A stretch of DNA of 64,000 nucleotides from DATHZQ01 sp035458525 (GTDB taxonomy: Bacteria > Actinomycetota > Acidimicrobiia > Spongiisociales > UBA5794). The stretch is taken from contig DATHZQ010000014.1 in assembly GCA_035458525.1 (NCBI GenBank), positions 7,256 through 71,255 on the forward strand. Direction: 5' to 3'. Positions 35,031-43,787 of the stretch are shown piece by piece. The notes under the pieces are model-generated. The model was not told the origin of the DNA, searched no databases, and was given only the letters and a program-made list of their open reading frames with translations. Position 1 is the first letter of the stretch; each line of letters starts with the position of its first letter. The position numbers and the translations under genes were made by a program.

Positions 35031-35827
35031 CGCAACGTTGGTCCCTCGGTCGCGTTCGCACGCTCGAGACCAGCGATGCGTCCCCTGAGACCGAGCCTCT
35101 CGAAGTGAATCCCCTTCTCGGTGCAGTCAGCGCTGCGCCAGGAGGCCGTTGCGCCCGTGAGAAGTTCATACGCAGCAAGGAGCTGGTCGCAGCTGGTATC
35201 TGAGACACGGGGCGTGACGAGCTGATCCATGAGCGCCCAAGCTATGATTTCGGCGGCGTACTCGCTTCCATTCTCATGGCGCAGTTCCGCACTGCTCCAC
35301 CGTTCGAGCTGGAACTCGGCGATGAAGGCTCGTTCGGCCGAGTCGGTGACGTGCTCCAACATCCAGGCGTGGGCGAGTTCATGAAGAATCACGTTCCGCA
35401 CTGTTGCGGGACGTTCCTCCGTTTGCTCGGCGGTGAAGCAGATTTCGATGTCGACAACACCCTGGCGACTGAGAGTCTTGCCCGCAAAGGCATGTTGGCA
35501 CGAGGTCGGAGAGGGGAAGGTGATGCTCGAGAAATCTGGTCGTTCCAGTCCCGACTCCTCGAACCGGCCGATCGACCACGCAACCATGGCTTGTTGTGTG
35601 GGATCGGCGTGATGAATCACCGCCGTGCCGTCCGCAATACTCGCAAAGGGGCTGTCACGCGAGCGTCGATGGCCCCGAATGCCTTCATGGGGCTGTGCGT
35701 CTTCGCGGGCCTCGAATACGGAAGGGGGGCGCTCGGCCGTGGCCGACCGCTCGGTGGATTCGGTGCCGCACGAAGAAACCAAGAGCAGGCAACCCATCGA
35801 AATGGAGAGCGCCCGTCGAGCGTGCAC
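35027..35827 (-). CDS. Lipoprotein with HExxH zincin motif
   Basis: 266 residues. A short basic start and hydrophobic stretch end in the lipobox LLLVSSC with Cys20, so it is likely a membrane-anchored lipoprotein. The zinc motif HELAHAW (His149, Glu150, His153) is followed by an acidic segment that could supply the third ligand (SEYAAEIIAWAL). This arrangement suggests a small secreted metallopeptidase, though no named family was recognised. GTG start with a GAGG element upstream. It is convergent with the DddP-like gene and divergent from a cupin gene. Confidence 0.65.
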   Translation of the reverse strand: MHARRALSISMGCLLLVSSCGTESTERSATAERPPSVFEAREDAQPHEGIRGHRRSRDSPFASIADGTAVIHHADPTQQAMVAWSIGRFEESGLERPDFSSITFPSPTSCQHAFAGKTLSRQGVVDIEICFTAEQTEERPATVRNVILHELAHAWMLEHVTDSAERAFIAEFQLERWSSAELRHENGSEYAAEIIAWALMDQLVTPRVSDTSCDQLLAAYELLTGATASWRSADCTEKGIHFERLGLRGRIAGLERANATEGPTLR

Positions 35828-35950
35828 AAGAGCACCTCTTCACCTCCGTTCTGGGAGCGACCGCGCCGTCCTCGCCCGGCGCGATCGTCCCCTGCGTCGG
35901 CCTACGAGAGCGTTGATTCTGCGTTTCGTCCGACCAGGTAGCGTTGCCGA

Positions 35951-36289
35951 ATGTCTGACAAACCTTCGGCAACCGTGATGTTGGATGTCGAGAGCGAGGT
36001 CGAGGTCCCGGCCGACGGCACGCTCAGCCGGGTGCTGTACCGGGACGAGACCATTCGTGTTGTGGCGTTCGCCTTCGACGAGGGTCAAGAGCTCACCGAC
36101 CATACGGCGGCGAGGCCCGCCATCGTGCAGGTCGTGTCAGGTCGGATCCGGCTCGACCTCGACGGCGACCCGGTCGAGCTCGAGCCCGGATCGTGGGTTC
36201 GGATGGCTGCCGGTCTGACCCACGCGGTCCTGGCTCTTGAACCGAGCGTGATGCTCCTCACGTTGGTAGGAACCCCAGTGGCGAGCTGA
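35951..36289 (+). CDS. Small cupin-domain protein
   Basis: 112 residues forming a single cupin barrel (DHTAARPAIVQVVSGRIRLD, then LEPGSWVRMAAGLTHAVLAL). The usual first-motif HxH is reduced to one histidine, and the second motif retains His near THAV. Such proteins may bind metal or act as small isomerases or sensors; no substrate can be proposed. It stands alone between divergent and convergent neighbours. Confidence 0.7.
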   Translation: MSDKPSATVMLDVESEVEVPADGTLSRVLYRDETIRVVAFAFDEGQELTDHTAARPAIVQVVSGRIRLDLDGDPVELEPGSWVRMAAGLTHAVLALEPSVMLLTLVGTPVAS

Positions 36290-36343
36290 GCGCTGACCCC
36301 ATCGATCCCCAGAGGTGTCGCGCCCGTCCCCACGCATCTTGGA

Positions 36344-38239
36344 TCAGGGTCGAGATGTCAGGTCGATCGTGAGCGACGACTGCCCCGGATCTCGCCATCG
36401 CGCCTGCATACCTTGCTCCTCTGCTGCGGCGATCGCGGCGTCCCGCTGCAGGCGGTAGCGCTCGTTCCGATGCTCCCGCCGAGTGAAGTACGCCTCGTAC
36501 CCGTCGTCATCACGGGCCTCGGCTAGCTGCTCGATGACGTTGGGTGACGGCAGCATGTGGCGGTCGTTGCACTGGAAGAGGTAGCGGTTCGCCTTCATCG
36601 CCTCGAAGAAGCTGGTGTCGACGTTGTGCTTGCTGCCGTAATGCGGCACCGTGAGCAGATCGAGTGGTGATCCATCGAGACGATCCAACAAGCCGGCCTG
36701 GGCGGCGGCAGGGATGAGATCTTCGCCGGCGGCGTCGGACGTCAGCAGCGCCTTCCGGCTCGAATATTCCAGGAGCACCACGATGCTTGCCCGGTTTCGG
36801 TGGCTTGCTTCGATGCTCGCGCCGGGATCGAGGTCCGGGACTCGGACAGGTTGGGGGAGGAGGTAGATCTCGCGGCTCGACACGGTCTCGATGGCGTCTG
36901 CGGCAATGGGGACGTCGGGCAGCTCCCGCCCGTTGCGCTCCATGGCCTTGGCCACCTCACGGATCCAGTAATCGGCGAATGCACCTCGCGGCCCGAGGAC
37001 AGTGAGAACGAGGCCTCCCTCGAGTTCAACCTGAGGAGCGCCGACTCGAGGCTGGCTCACAAAGCGATCGAATGGCTCGTTGACCGGGAGACCCAGCCGG
37101 CGGGCGAGGTGGGGGACCTGCAATGCGCTCATCACCGGTTGGGCGTCGGGATCGTAGGTATCGAAAGGGTCGAAGGTGTTGGTCCAGAAGCGGCGGATGT
37201 CAATATGGGGGCCGTCACCCTCGAGCATCTCGCCCAGCAGCCGCTGGATCCCCCCGGATTCTCCTTCGTCGGCTTGAGTAGAGATGATCGCCGCCAGTTC
37301 GAGGCGTCCGTCGGAGCCGTGCTCGGCTGCCAGCTCAGTCAGCCGCGGCCGCAGGCGCCTGGCGTACGTCGCCCGCGGTCCACCATCGATCAGGATGAAT
37401 CGGCGTTCGGCCGCCGTGCCGTAATGCACCAGCAAGGAGCTCCCGTACGGCAGGTCCAGCGCTTCGATCGCAAAGACTGGCTGCCGAGTGCGTGCTCCGG
37501 CAACTGCCGGTTCCGGCCGCTGAGGACCGCGATTCCGCAGTGCGGTGGTGCGATCCGCCAAGTCGGTCATCTGGGCGCGATACTTGCGCACCAGCATCGC
37601 GATCTCCGGGTCGTCACCGCGTTCCACTTCCAGCCGCAACGCCTCGGCTTTGTTGAGCGCAGCGAGCGCGTCGAGCCGGGCTACCTCCGCATCGTGCAGC
37701 AGCGCCATGGTGCGCTCGAGCTCCAGATACCGCACGCTGGTTTCTGCCAGTGCGACCCCTGCGGTGATTCGGGCGATGGCGCGCTCGCGCTCGACGGGGT
37801 CTTGAGACCAGTTGACCCACTGTGCATTGGGCCAGCGATCACCGACCGGCTCCGGCAGCGGCGCCTTGGCAGGGTCGCCGGCGTTGATGATGATCGGTGC
37901 GATGTCCGGCCGGTAGGAGAGCCACCACTCGATCTCGTCGAAGAGAAAGTCGACTCCATCTCGTCGTGATGCTGTGCCCGGCGAGCACACCAGGATGAAA
38001 GCGCGTGCCGTCCTCAGCTCGCCATCCCAAATCTGTTGCCAATCTCCGACTGCCGCTGCCGCTTGATCCCAGTATGTGGTGAGCGTGGCTTCCTGTCCGT
38101 CCAGTGCCATTGGTCGGCCGTCGAGGTTCTCGAAGAGCCACTCTGCGCACTCGCTACCTTCGGGGCCTTTGTCGTTCCCCTGGCGATAGGCGATGAAGAT
38201 TGCGACCTCTTGATCGTCGGTTTGTGTCGAATCAGCCGT
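36344..38239 (-). CDS. TIR-like domain fused to ComEC-type metallo-beta-lactamase fold, non-canonical start
   Basis: The N-terminal part is a TIR-like domain: EVAIFIAYRQGNDKGPEGSE, WDGELRTARAFILVCSPGTA and DFLFDEIEWWL. A helical linker (about 150-240) leads to an MBL-fold domain (FILIDGGPR, LLTSDAAGEDLIPAA, LLTVPHYGSKHN). The first MBL metal motif is degenerate (STQADEGESGG in place of HxDxDH), so hydrolytic activity is doubtful. The first ATG (38110) would remove the opening TIR strand, although homology clearly continues upstream. The only well-placed start is an ACG at 38239, seven bases after a perfect GGAGGA. This implies a rare start codon or a mutated ATG. The protein would be 631 residues. 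A defence role is inferred from the TIR domain. Confidence 0.65.
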   Translation of the reverse strand, partial: TADSTQTDDQEVAIFIAYRQGNDKGPEGSECAEWLFENLDGRPMALDGQEATLTTYWDQAAAAVGDWQQIWDGELRTARAFILVCSPGTASRRDGVDFLFDEIEWWLSYRPDIAPIIINAGDPAKAPLPEPVGDRWPNAQWVNWSQDPVERERAIARITAGVALAETSVRYLELERTMALLHDAEVARLDALAALNKAEALRLEVERGDDPEIAMLVRKYRAQMTDLADRTTALRNRGPQRPEPAVAGARTRQPVFAIEALDLPYGSSLLVHYGTAAERRFILIDGGPRATYARRLRPRLTELAAEHGSDGRLELAAIISTQADEGESGGIQRLLGEMLEGDGPHIDIRRFWTNTFDPFDTYDPDAQPVMSALQVPHLARRLGLPVNEPFDRFVSQPRVGAPQVELEGGLVLTVLGPRGAFADYWIREVAKAMERNGRELPDVPIAADAIETVSSREIYLLPQPVRVPDLDPGASIEASHRNRASIVVLLEYSSRKALLTSDAAGEDLIPAAAQAGLLDRLDGSPLDLLTVPHYGSKHNVDTSFFEAMKANRYLFQCNDRHMLPSPNVIEQLAEARDDDGYEAYFTRREHRNERYRLQRDAAIAAAEEQGMQARWRDPGQSSLTIDLTSRP

Positions 38240-38569
38240 CGCAGACTCCTCCGTACTTGGTGTCAGGCTAGGTCGAGGAGAACGCCGCAGGGCCGGTGAC
38301 GCGCCGGCCCTGGCCTGCCACCGGCAGGCAACTGGCGCTCAGGTGTCCGCACACCCCGGCACGCCCAGCAATAGTGGGTCGTCGAGGGGCTCGCACGCCA
38401 GGCTTCATCCACACCGCCAGCCTCTGGTCCCGGACCTCAGCGGTCTGCGGTTCGAGCTCGCAGATCGTGGGCGTCGTTCGTCCAGCATCTCGATGCTCGG
38501 CGTCGCGCGGAACGATCATCCGCAGCTCGCTCAACCAACCCAGAGAGGACTCGATACGATGACACGGGT
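38240..38569. other. 330-bp divergent intergenic region
   Basis: No coding frame with family support is seen. The region must hold the promoters of the TIR-MBL gene and the SARP gene, and contains two tandem perfect hairpins described separately. Confidence 0.5.
38290..38329. repeat. Two adjacent perfect inverted repeats
   Basis: GGGCCGG/CCGGCCC (38290-38310, 7-nt spacer) and GCCTGCC/GGCAGGC (38313-38329, 3-nt spacer) lie two bases apart upstream of the TIR-MBL gene. They may form an attenuator-like RNA pair on the minus-strand leader or protein-binding sites. Confidence 0.45.
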
Positions 38570-41422
38570 ATGGAGTGCAGGATCCTGGGCGAGCTCGAAA
38601 TCCTCCTCGACGGCGATCGAGTCGAACTCGGTTCCCCCCGTCAGAGGGCTCTCGTCGCCCGCCTCCTGGTCAACGCATCTGAACCCGTATCGACCGACCG
38701 ACTCATCGAAGACCTGTGGCGAGGCGAGCCGACCGATACGGCACGGCACGCGCTCCACGTGTATGTGTCGCGCCTGCGGAAGGCACTGGGGCCTTGCCGG
38801 GACCGGCTCCTGCGAAATCGATCCGGCTATCGGCTCGTAGTGGAAGGCGACGAGCTCGATGCCGCGAAGTTCGAGCGCCTGGCGCGCGAGGGCCGGGCTG
38901 CTCGCAGCCGCCATGACGCCGCGATGGCGAGCTCGAAGTTGGAGGAAGCGCTGCGTATGTGGCGTGGAGCGCCGTTTGCGGAATTCGCCGGGGAGGCGTT
39001 CGTCCGGGACGAAGCGGTGAGACTCGAGGAGCTGAGGCTGGCGTCGTTGGAGCAGCGAATCTGGGCGGACCTCGAGCTTGGTCGGCATGAAGACATTGTC
39101 GAGGAGCTCCAGGAACTTACCGCCCAGCACCCGTTCCGGGAATGCTTCTGGGAGCAGCTCATGCTCACCCTCTATCGCGGAGGGAGGCAGGCAGAGGCCC
39201 TGCGTACCTACCAGAAGGTGCGACTGTTTCTCGCCGACGAGCTCGGTATCGACCCGGGACCCGCCCTCGCTCGCATGGAACAGCGCGTTCTGGCCCAAGA
39301 CCCGGAGCTCGAGCGGCGGCCGGGGTCAACGGCACGCGCCTCACCGGGTGCGCTGCCGCCGCAGCGCACCAGCTTCGTGGGGAGAAGACGCGAACTCGAG
39401 AAGGTGGCGAGGTTGCTTTCCGCGTCCCGATTGTTGACCCTCACCGGACCTCCCGGCTCAGGCAAGACTCGCCTTGCGCTCGAACTGGCGGCAGAACAGA
39501 TGAGCCGCTTTGCGCACGGCGCATTCTTCGTCGCGCTTGCCGCGGTCAGCGACCCCCGCCTGATGAGCAACACGATCGCCGGCGTTCTCGACCTGCACGA
39601 CCGTCCCGGTGAGACGGCCTTGGAAGGTATTACGTCGTTCCTGCGCGACCGCCAGGCGCTGCTCGTGCTCGACAATTTCGAACAGATCCTCCCTGCAGCA
39701 CCGCAGGTGGGAGAGCTACTCGATGCTGCGCCGAGTCTCACGATCATGGTCACCAGTCGAGCATCGCTCGGTATTGCAGGGGAGCAAGAATATGCGGTGC
39801 CACCTCTGCAGCTACCGGTCGACGATGGATTCGCGGATCCGGAGGCAATCGCCGACTATGACGCCGTTGCGCTCTTCGTCACCCGGGTGTGCGCCGTCGA
39901 CCCTGACTTCAAGCTCGACGCTGGGAACGCCTCGGACGTTGCTCAGCTCACCGCTCGGCTGGATGGGCTGCCGCTTGCGATCGAGCTTGCCGCCGCTCGG
40001 ATCAAGATGTTGACCCCCGGGGCGATGCTCGGCCGGCTCGAGCAGCGTCTCACCCTCCTCACGGCGGCGCCTGCAGACTCGACCGACCGCCATCGCACGA
40101 TGCGAGATGCCATTGGGTGGAGCTACGACCTGCTCGAACCTTCGGAACGGGCGCTGTTCAGGCGTCTCGGGGTCTTTCGGGGAGGCTTCACGCTGGAGGC
40201 GGCGACGGCAGTGGCTGATCCTTCGGGCTCGGACATCTTCGGCAGTGTCGAGGCGCTGCTCACCCGGAGTCTCCTCTACCGCCCGGCTGCGACCGGCCCG
40301 GCTCGCTATGCGATGCTCGAGACGATCAGGGAATTCGCTCAGGATCAGCTGGCTGCGGCCGGTGAGCAACAGGAGGTCGGAAGCCGGCACGCCAACTACT
40401 TCCGCCGACTGGCAGAGGACACCGAGCCGCACCTCACGTTGGAGCCAGCAGGAGGCGGATCGCAGCAACTGAGCGCAGAAGTGGACAACATCCGTGGTGC
40501 CCTCCGGTACGCCCTCGATGCCGGCCAACCTGACCTCGGCCTGAGGCTGGCGAGCTGCATCTGGAGGCATTGGCAGAGTTCCGAACAACTGGCCGAGGGG
40601 AGGGATTGGCTCGAGGAGCTGCTCGCCCACCCCAGAGCGTCGGCTGCGGCACGGGCTGCCGGCCTGACTGCGCTGGCAGGCCTGGCTTATTGGCAAGCCG
40701 ACTACGACGAATCCTGGGTCAGATATGAGGAGGCGCTCGACGTGTTCCGCTTCCTCGGCGATCGGCTCAACGAAGCAGACACCCTCTTCTCCATGAGCGT
40801 GACGGCGAACTGGCGTGGCGAGGTCGAGGTCGGGGAGCGCCTTGCCGAGACAGCACGATCGCAGTTCGAGGAGCTGGGATCTCGCGAAGGCGTCGGCAGG
40901 GCTCTGATGGCTCAGGGCTTCTCCCGGTTCAGGCGCAAGGAGTTCGCATCGGCCCAGGAGCTGTATGAGGAGTCTCTGGTCATCGCCCGCACCTCTGGCG
41001 ATCAACCGCTTGCCGCAACGCTTCTGCTCGGCATCGCCGCCTTCGTGTTCCACCAAGGCGACCTGAAGCGTGCGTTGTCGATGCTCCTCGAAGCAGTTGG
41101 GGAGGCAACCGAGCTGCACAACGCCCACCTGACCGTGTGGATGCTCGACTTCGTCGCAGCGTTCGCCGCGTCCACCGCTCCCGAGGAGGCGGTGCGTCTT
41201 GCCGGTGCGGTGCACTCGCTCCGTGAAGCCGCAGGCGGGGGGATGCGGCCCGAGGCGCTCGACGTCGAGAATGCCCGGTCGGCCGCGGCGCGGGTGCTTG
41301 CGCCGGCGCAACTGAACCAGGCCTGGGCACAGGGGCGTGAGCTGAGCCTGGCAGAAGCGGTGAGCCAGGCCCACCTCCTCAACGACCTTGTCACGGGTAT
41401 GGCATGCCGAGGAGATGCATGA
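38570..41422 (+). CDS. SARP/AfsR-type regulator with STAND ATPase and TPR repeats
   Basis: 950 residues. An OmpR-like winged helix (about 1-95, including LGSPRQRALVARLLV) is followed by a bacterial transcriptional activation domain (about 96-245; HPFRECFWEQLMLTLYRGG, ALRTYQKVR). An NB-ARC-type ATPase follows, with Walker A TGPPGSGKTRLAL (Lys299), Walker B LLVLDNFEQ and LDGLPLAIELAAARI. The C-terminal half is TPR-like helical repeats. Such regulators in actinobacteria control secondary metabolism or stress genes in response to a bound ligand. No biosynthetic cluster is adjacent; the next genes are a SnoaL-like and a secreted protein. ATG at 38570 without a strong Shine-Dalgarno sequence. Confidence 0.82.
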   Translation: MECRILGELEILLDGDRVELGSPRQRALVARLLVNASEPVSTDRLIEDLWRGEPTDTARHALHVYVSRLRKALGPCRDRLLRNRSGYRLVVEGDELDAAKFERLAREGRAARSRHDAAMASSKLEEALRMWRGAPFAEFAGEAFVRDEAVRLEELRLASLEQRIWADLELGRHEDIVEELQELTAQHPFRECFWEQLMLTLYRGGRQAEALRTYQKVRLFLADELGIDPGPALARMEQRVLAQDPELERRPGSTARASPGALPPQRTSFVGRRRELEKVARLLSASRLLTLTGPPGSGKTRLALELAAEQMSRFAHGAFFVALAAVSDPRLMSNTIAGVLDLHDRPGETALEGITSFLRDRQALLVLDNFEQILPAAPQVGELLDAAPSLTIMVTSRASLGIAGEQEYAVPPLQLPVDDGFADPEAIADYDAVALFVTRVCAVDPDFKLDAGNASDVAQLTARLDGLPLAIELAAARIKMLTPGAMLGRLEQRLTLLTAAPADSTDRHRTMRDAIGWSYDLLEPSERALFRRLGVFRGGFTLEAATAVADPSGSDIFGSVEALLTRSLLYRPAATGPARYAMLETIREFAQDQLAAAGEQQEVGSRHANYFRRLAEDTEPHLTLEPAGGGSQQLSAEVDNIRGALRYALDAGQPDLGLRLASCIWRHWQSSEQLAEGRDWLEELLAHPRASAAARAAGLTALAGLAYWQADYDESWVRYEEALDVFRFLGDRLNEADTLFSMSVTANWRGEVEVGERLAETARSQFEELGSREGVGRALMAQGFSRFRRKEFASAQELYEESLVIARTSGDQPLAATLLLGIAAFVFHQGDLKRALSMLLEAVGEATELHNAHLTVWMLDFVAAFAASTAPEEAVRLAGAVHSLREAAGGGMRPEALDVENARSAAARVLAPAQLNQAWAQGRELSLAEAVSQAHLLNDLVTGMACRGDA

Positions 41423-41511
41423 CGAGGCGGATGGCACCTAGCGATGGCGCTCGTTCTGGCGGAAGCTAGAGGCTGATGCGTCTCGACGAGCGCCACCAGG
41501 GAGGCCCGGTC

Positions 41512-41943
41512 ATGTCGTGTGATTCCTCGTCCGAGCATTCGAACACCGAGGTGCTGCGAACCCTGCTTGCACAGCTGGGAACGGCTCTCGATCCCTACTA
41601 CGGCAAGAGCGATCCGTCGACCTATGTGGCGATGTACGCCGACGCGGTGACCGCCTTCGATCCGTGGTCCAACGGCAAGCTGGAGGACGCGGCGGTCGAG
41701 GATCACGTGATGGGATTCGCCGGGCGAATCCCATCTGTTGCCTACGAGATCGTCGATCCACGGGTCGACCTCTACGGCGATACCGCAGTCTTCGCCTTCA
41801 ACGTCGATCTGACCGACCCGACGGGAGCCACTGTCGCCGTTTGGAACACCACCCAGGTCCACCATCGCATGGGCGATGTCTGGGAGCTGGTCCATTCCCA
41901 CTGGTCGTTCGCAACGCCGCCGGCGGAAGAGCTGGGTGTCTGA
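41512..41943 (+). CDS. SnoaL/NTF2-like domain protein
   Basis: 143 residues with the NTF2-like alpha+beta pattern (YVAMYADAVTAFDPW, DTAVFAFNVDLTDPTG, VWNTTQVHHRMGDVWELVHSHWS), as in DUF4440/SnoaL-like proteins. These bind small hydrophobic ligands or act as isomerases, but many have no known substrate. The ATG at 41512 follows GGGAGG; an earlier GTG/ATG at 41476 would add 12 residues without an improved signal. It lies 90 bp after the SARP gene on the same strand. Confidence 0.65.
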   Translation: MSCDSSSEHSNTEVLRTLLAQLGTALDPYYGKSDPSTYVAMYADAVTAFDPWSNGKLEDAAVEDHVMGFAGRIPSVAYEIVDPRVDLYGDTAVFAFNVDLTDPTGATVAVWNTTQVHHRMGDVWELVHSHWSFATPPAEELGV

Positions 41944-42122
41944 ACCGGATGAGATCGTCACGAGCGGCGGCCGCCGTCGGTACCGAACGACTTTGCACCC
42001 CGGCGATGGTCTTCGAAGCCTTGGCTGTGAGCGGTCGTTGAGCGCAGATTGACCCGCTCGGCGCACAGTGAGTCAAGGCGCCGGCCAGGCGTCTCCGGCA
42101 AACACCCGAGGAGGTGGATGGA

Positions 42123-42626
42123 ATGAAGAGATTGATGGTCATGCTGCTGGCACTCACGGTTGCGCTGACGCTGGGGGCATTCCCCGTCCTCGCTTCAGCA
42201 GAACCAAATGCGTCCGGGACGTGGGATTACACACTCACGGCGCCCCCGGAGATCGAAGTCGCCGGCCCCAATGTGTTCTTCTACGGACAAGATCGTGGCG
42301 AATGGGGAGGCACGTTCGAGGGATACTCGCAAGAAGAGTTCGTTCTGGTTTGCCATCCCACCGCAGGCTTCAGCTTCTACAAGGGTGAGATGACCTTCTA
42401 CGGCACGGTGTTCGACGAAGCAGGCGCTCCGCATGAAGGCACCATGGTCCTCAAGACCAACGGCAAGCAATACTCGGACGCCTGCGAGCCGAGTTCTGCC
42501 TTGTGGGAAGGCCACTGGGTGATCATCAGTGGCACCGAGGGCCTTGCGAACGTCCACGGGCATGGAACGTTCGACGGTCCGAGCTTCCATCTCCGCTACG
42601 CGGGGTACATCGACTTCAGCTCGTGA
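42123..42626 (+). CDS. Secreted protein of unknown function
   Basis: 167 residues with a clear signal peptide (MKRLMVMLLALTVALTLGAF, cleavage likely after VLASA) and a mature beta-rich part of about 140 residues containing two cysteines (FVLVCHP, YSDACEP). No family was recognised. The GAGGAGGTGG box precedes the ATG. It is followed by a hairpin terminator and then by convergent genes. Confidence 0.6.
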   Translation: MKRLMVMLLALTVALTLGAFPVLASAEPNASGTWDYTLTAPPEIEVAGPNVFFYGQDRGEWGGTFEGYSQEEFVLVCHPTAGFSFYKGEMTFYGTVFDEAGAPHEGTMVLKTNGKQYSDACEPSSALWEGHWVIISGTEGLANVHGHGTFDGPSFHLRYAGYIDFSS

Positions 42627-42655
42627 GAGGAATCGAGCCGGCTCGGCGTGGTCGG

Positions 42656-42677
42656 CGGGGTCTCGAGACGGACCCCG
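42656..42677. terminator. Hairpin between convergent genes
   Basis: CGGGGTC and GACCCCG form a perfect 7-bp stem around an 8-nt loop, 30 bases after the secreted-protein stop and 90 bases beyond the E1-beta stop on the other strand. No T-run. Confidence 0.45.
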
Positions 42678-42767
42678 TCGACCCTTCGCGCGACCTGCGG
42701 TACTGATTCGCCCAACACGGCCGGTGTGACGAGTGCGGTGTGCGCAGTGCGGGCACGTGCGCTTCGG

Positions 42768-43787
42768 TCAGTACGCCGCCAGTTCCCGGGCTGCTTTGGC
42801 GATCTTGGCGGCCGTCGGCCGGTGCGCCTGCTCGAGGGGCGGGCTGAACGGAACGGGCGTGTCGAGGGCGCCGAGCCTCACCGGTGGTGCATCCAGGAGA
42901 TCAAATGCCTGCTCCGAGATCTCGGCGGCGATCTCCGCTCCGACACCCAGGAGACGATTGGCCGAGTGGACGATGAGTGCCTTCCCGGTGCGTTCGACGG
43001 CGCTGAAGATGCTGTCCCAGTCGAGCGGCTTGAGCGTGCGCAGGTCGAGAACCTCGATATCGATCCCGTCCGCGGCCAGCAACTCGGCGGCACGCAGCGA
43101 CTCGACGACCTGCGCACCGTACGTGAAGACGGTCAGGTCGCTTCCCTTGCGGGCGACGGCAGCCGAACCGATCGGAACCGTGTGATCACCCATCGGCACG
43201 GGACCCTTCAGCGAGCGGTACAGCGGCTTGGGCTCGAAGTAGATGACCGGGTTGTCGTCACGGATCGCCGCAATCAGCAGACCCTTGGCGTCGGCCGGAT
43301 TCGATGGACTCACCACCTTGAGTCCGGGCGCGTGGACGAACCACGCTTCCGGGTTCTGACTGTGAAACGGACCCGACGAGATGCCGCCGTCACTCGGGGC
43401 CCGAATCACCCACGGCACTGGAGCGCCCCACCGGTAGAAGTTCGTGGCGGCGAACTGCACGATGCTGTCGAACGCCGAGCTGATGAAGTCGGCGAATTGC
43501 ATCTCGATGACCGGGCGCAGGCCCATCAGCGCCATGCCGGTGCCCATCCCCACGAAGCTGAGCTCGCTGAGCGGGGTGTTGCGGACCCGGGCGTCGCCGA
43601 ACTCGGCGGCGAGGCCTTGCGTCACCTTGAAAGCGCCCCCGAACTCACCACCGACGTCCTCGCCGAGGATGCACACGTTCTCGTCCCGGGCGAGCTCGAA
43701 TCTCAGCGCGTCGCGGATGGCCTCGATGAACGACATCTCGATGGTCTGGTGCTGTGTCTCCGGTGCAACGGTGGACTGGTCGGTCAC
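42768..43787 (-). CDS. 2-oxoacid dehydrogenase E1 beta subunit
   Basis: 339 residues of the transketolase-like beta subunit: ILGEDVGGEFGGAFKVTQGL, NTPLSELSFVGMGTGMALMG, QFADFISSAFDSIVQ and EVLDLRTLKPLDWDSIF. With the alpha subunit it forms the thiamine-diphosphate decarboxylase of pyruvate, branched-chain or acetoin dehydrogenase complexes. The GTG start overlaps the alpha-subunit stop (GTGA). No E2 or E3 gene is nearby, so the partner acyltransferase must be elsewhere. The substrate cannot be decided from these two genes. Confidence 0.85.
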   Translation of the reverse strand: MTDQSTVAPETQHQTIEMSFIEAIRDALRFELARDENVCILGEDVGGEFGGAFKVTQGLAAEFGDARVRNTPLSELSFVGMGTGMALMGLRPVIEMQFADFISSAFDSIVQFAATNFYRWGAPVPWVIRAPSDGGISSGPFHSQNPEAWFVHAPGLKVVSPSNPADAKGLLIAAIRDDNPVIYFEPKPLYRSLKGPVPMGDHTVPIGSAAVARKGSDLTVFTYGAQVVESLRAAELLAADGIDIEVLDLRTLKPLDWDSIFSAVERTGKALIVHSANRLLGVGAEIAAEISEQAFDLLDAPPVRLGALDTPVPFSPPLEQAHRPTAAKIAKAARELAAY

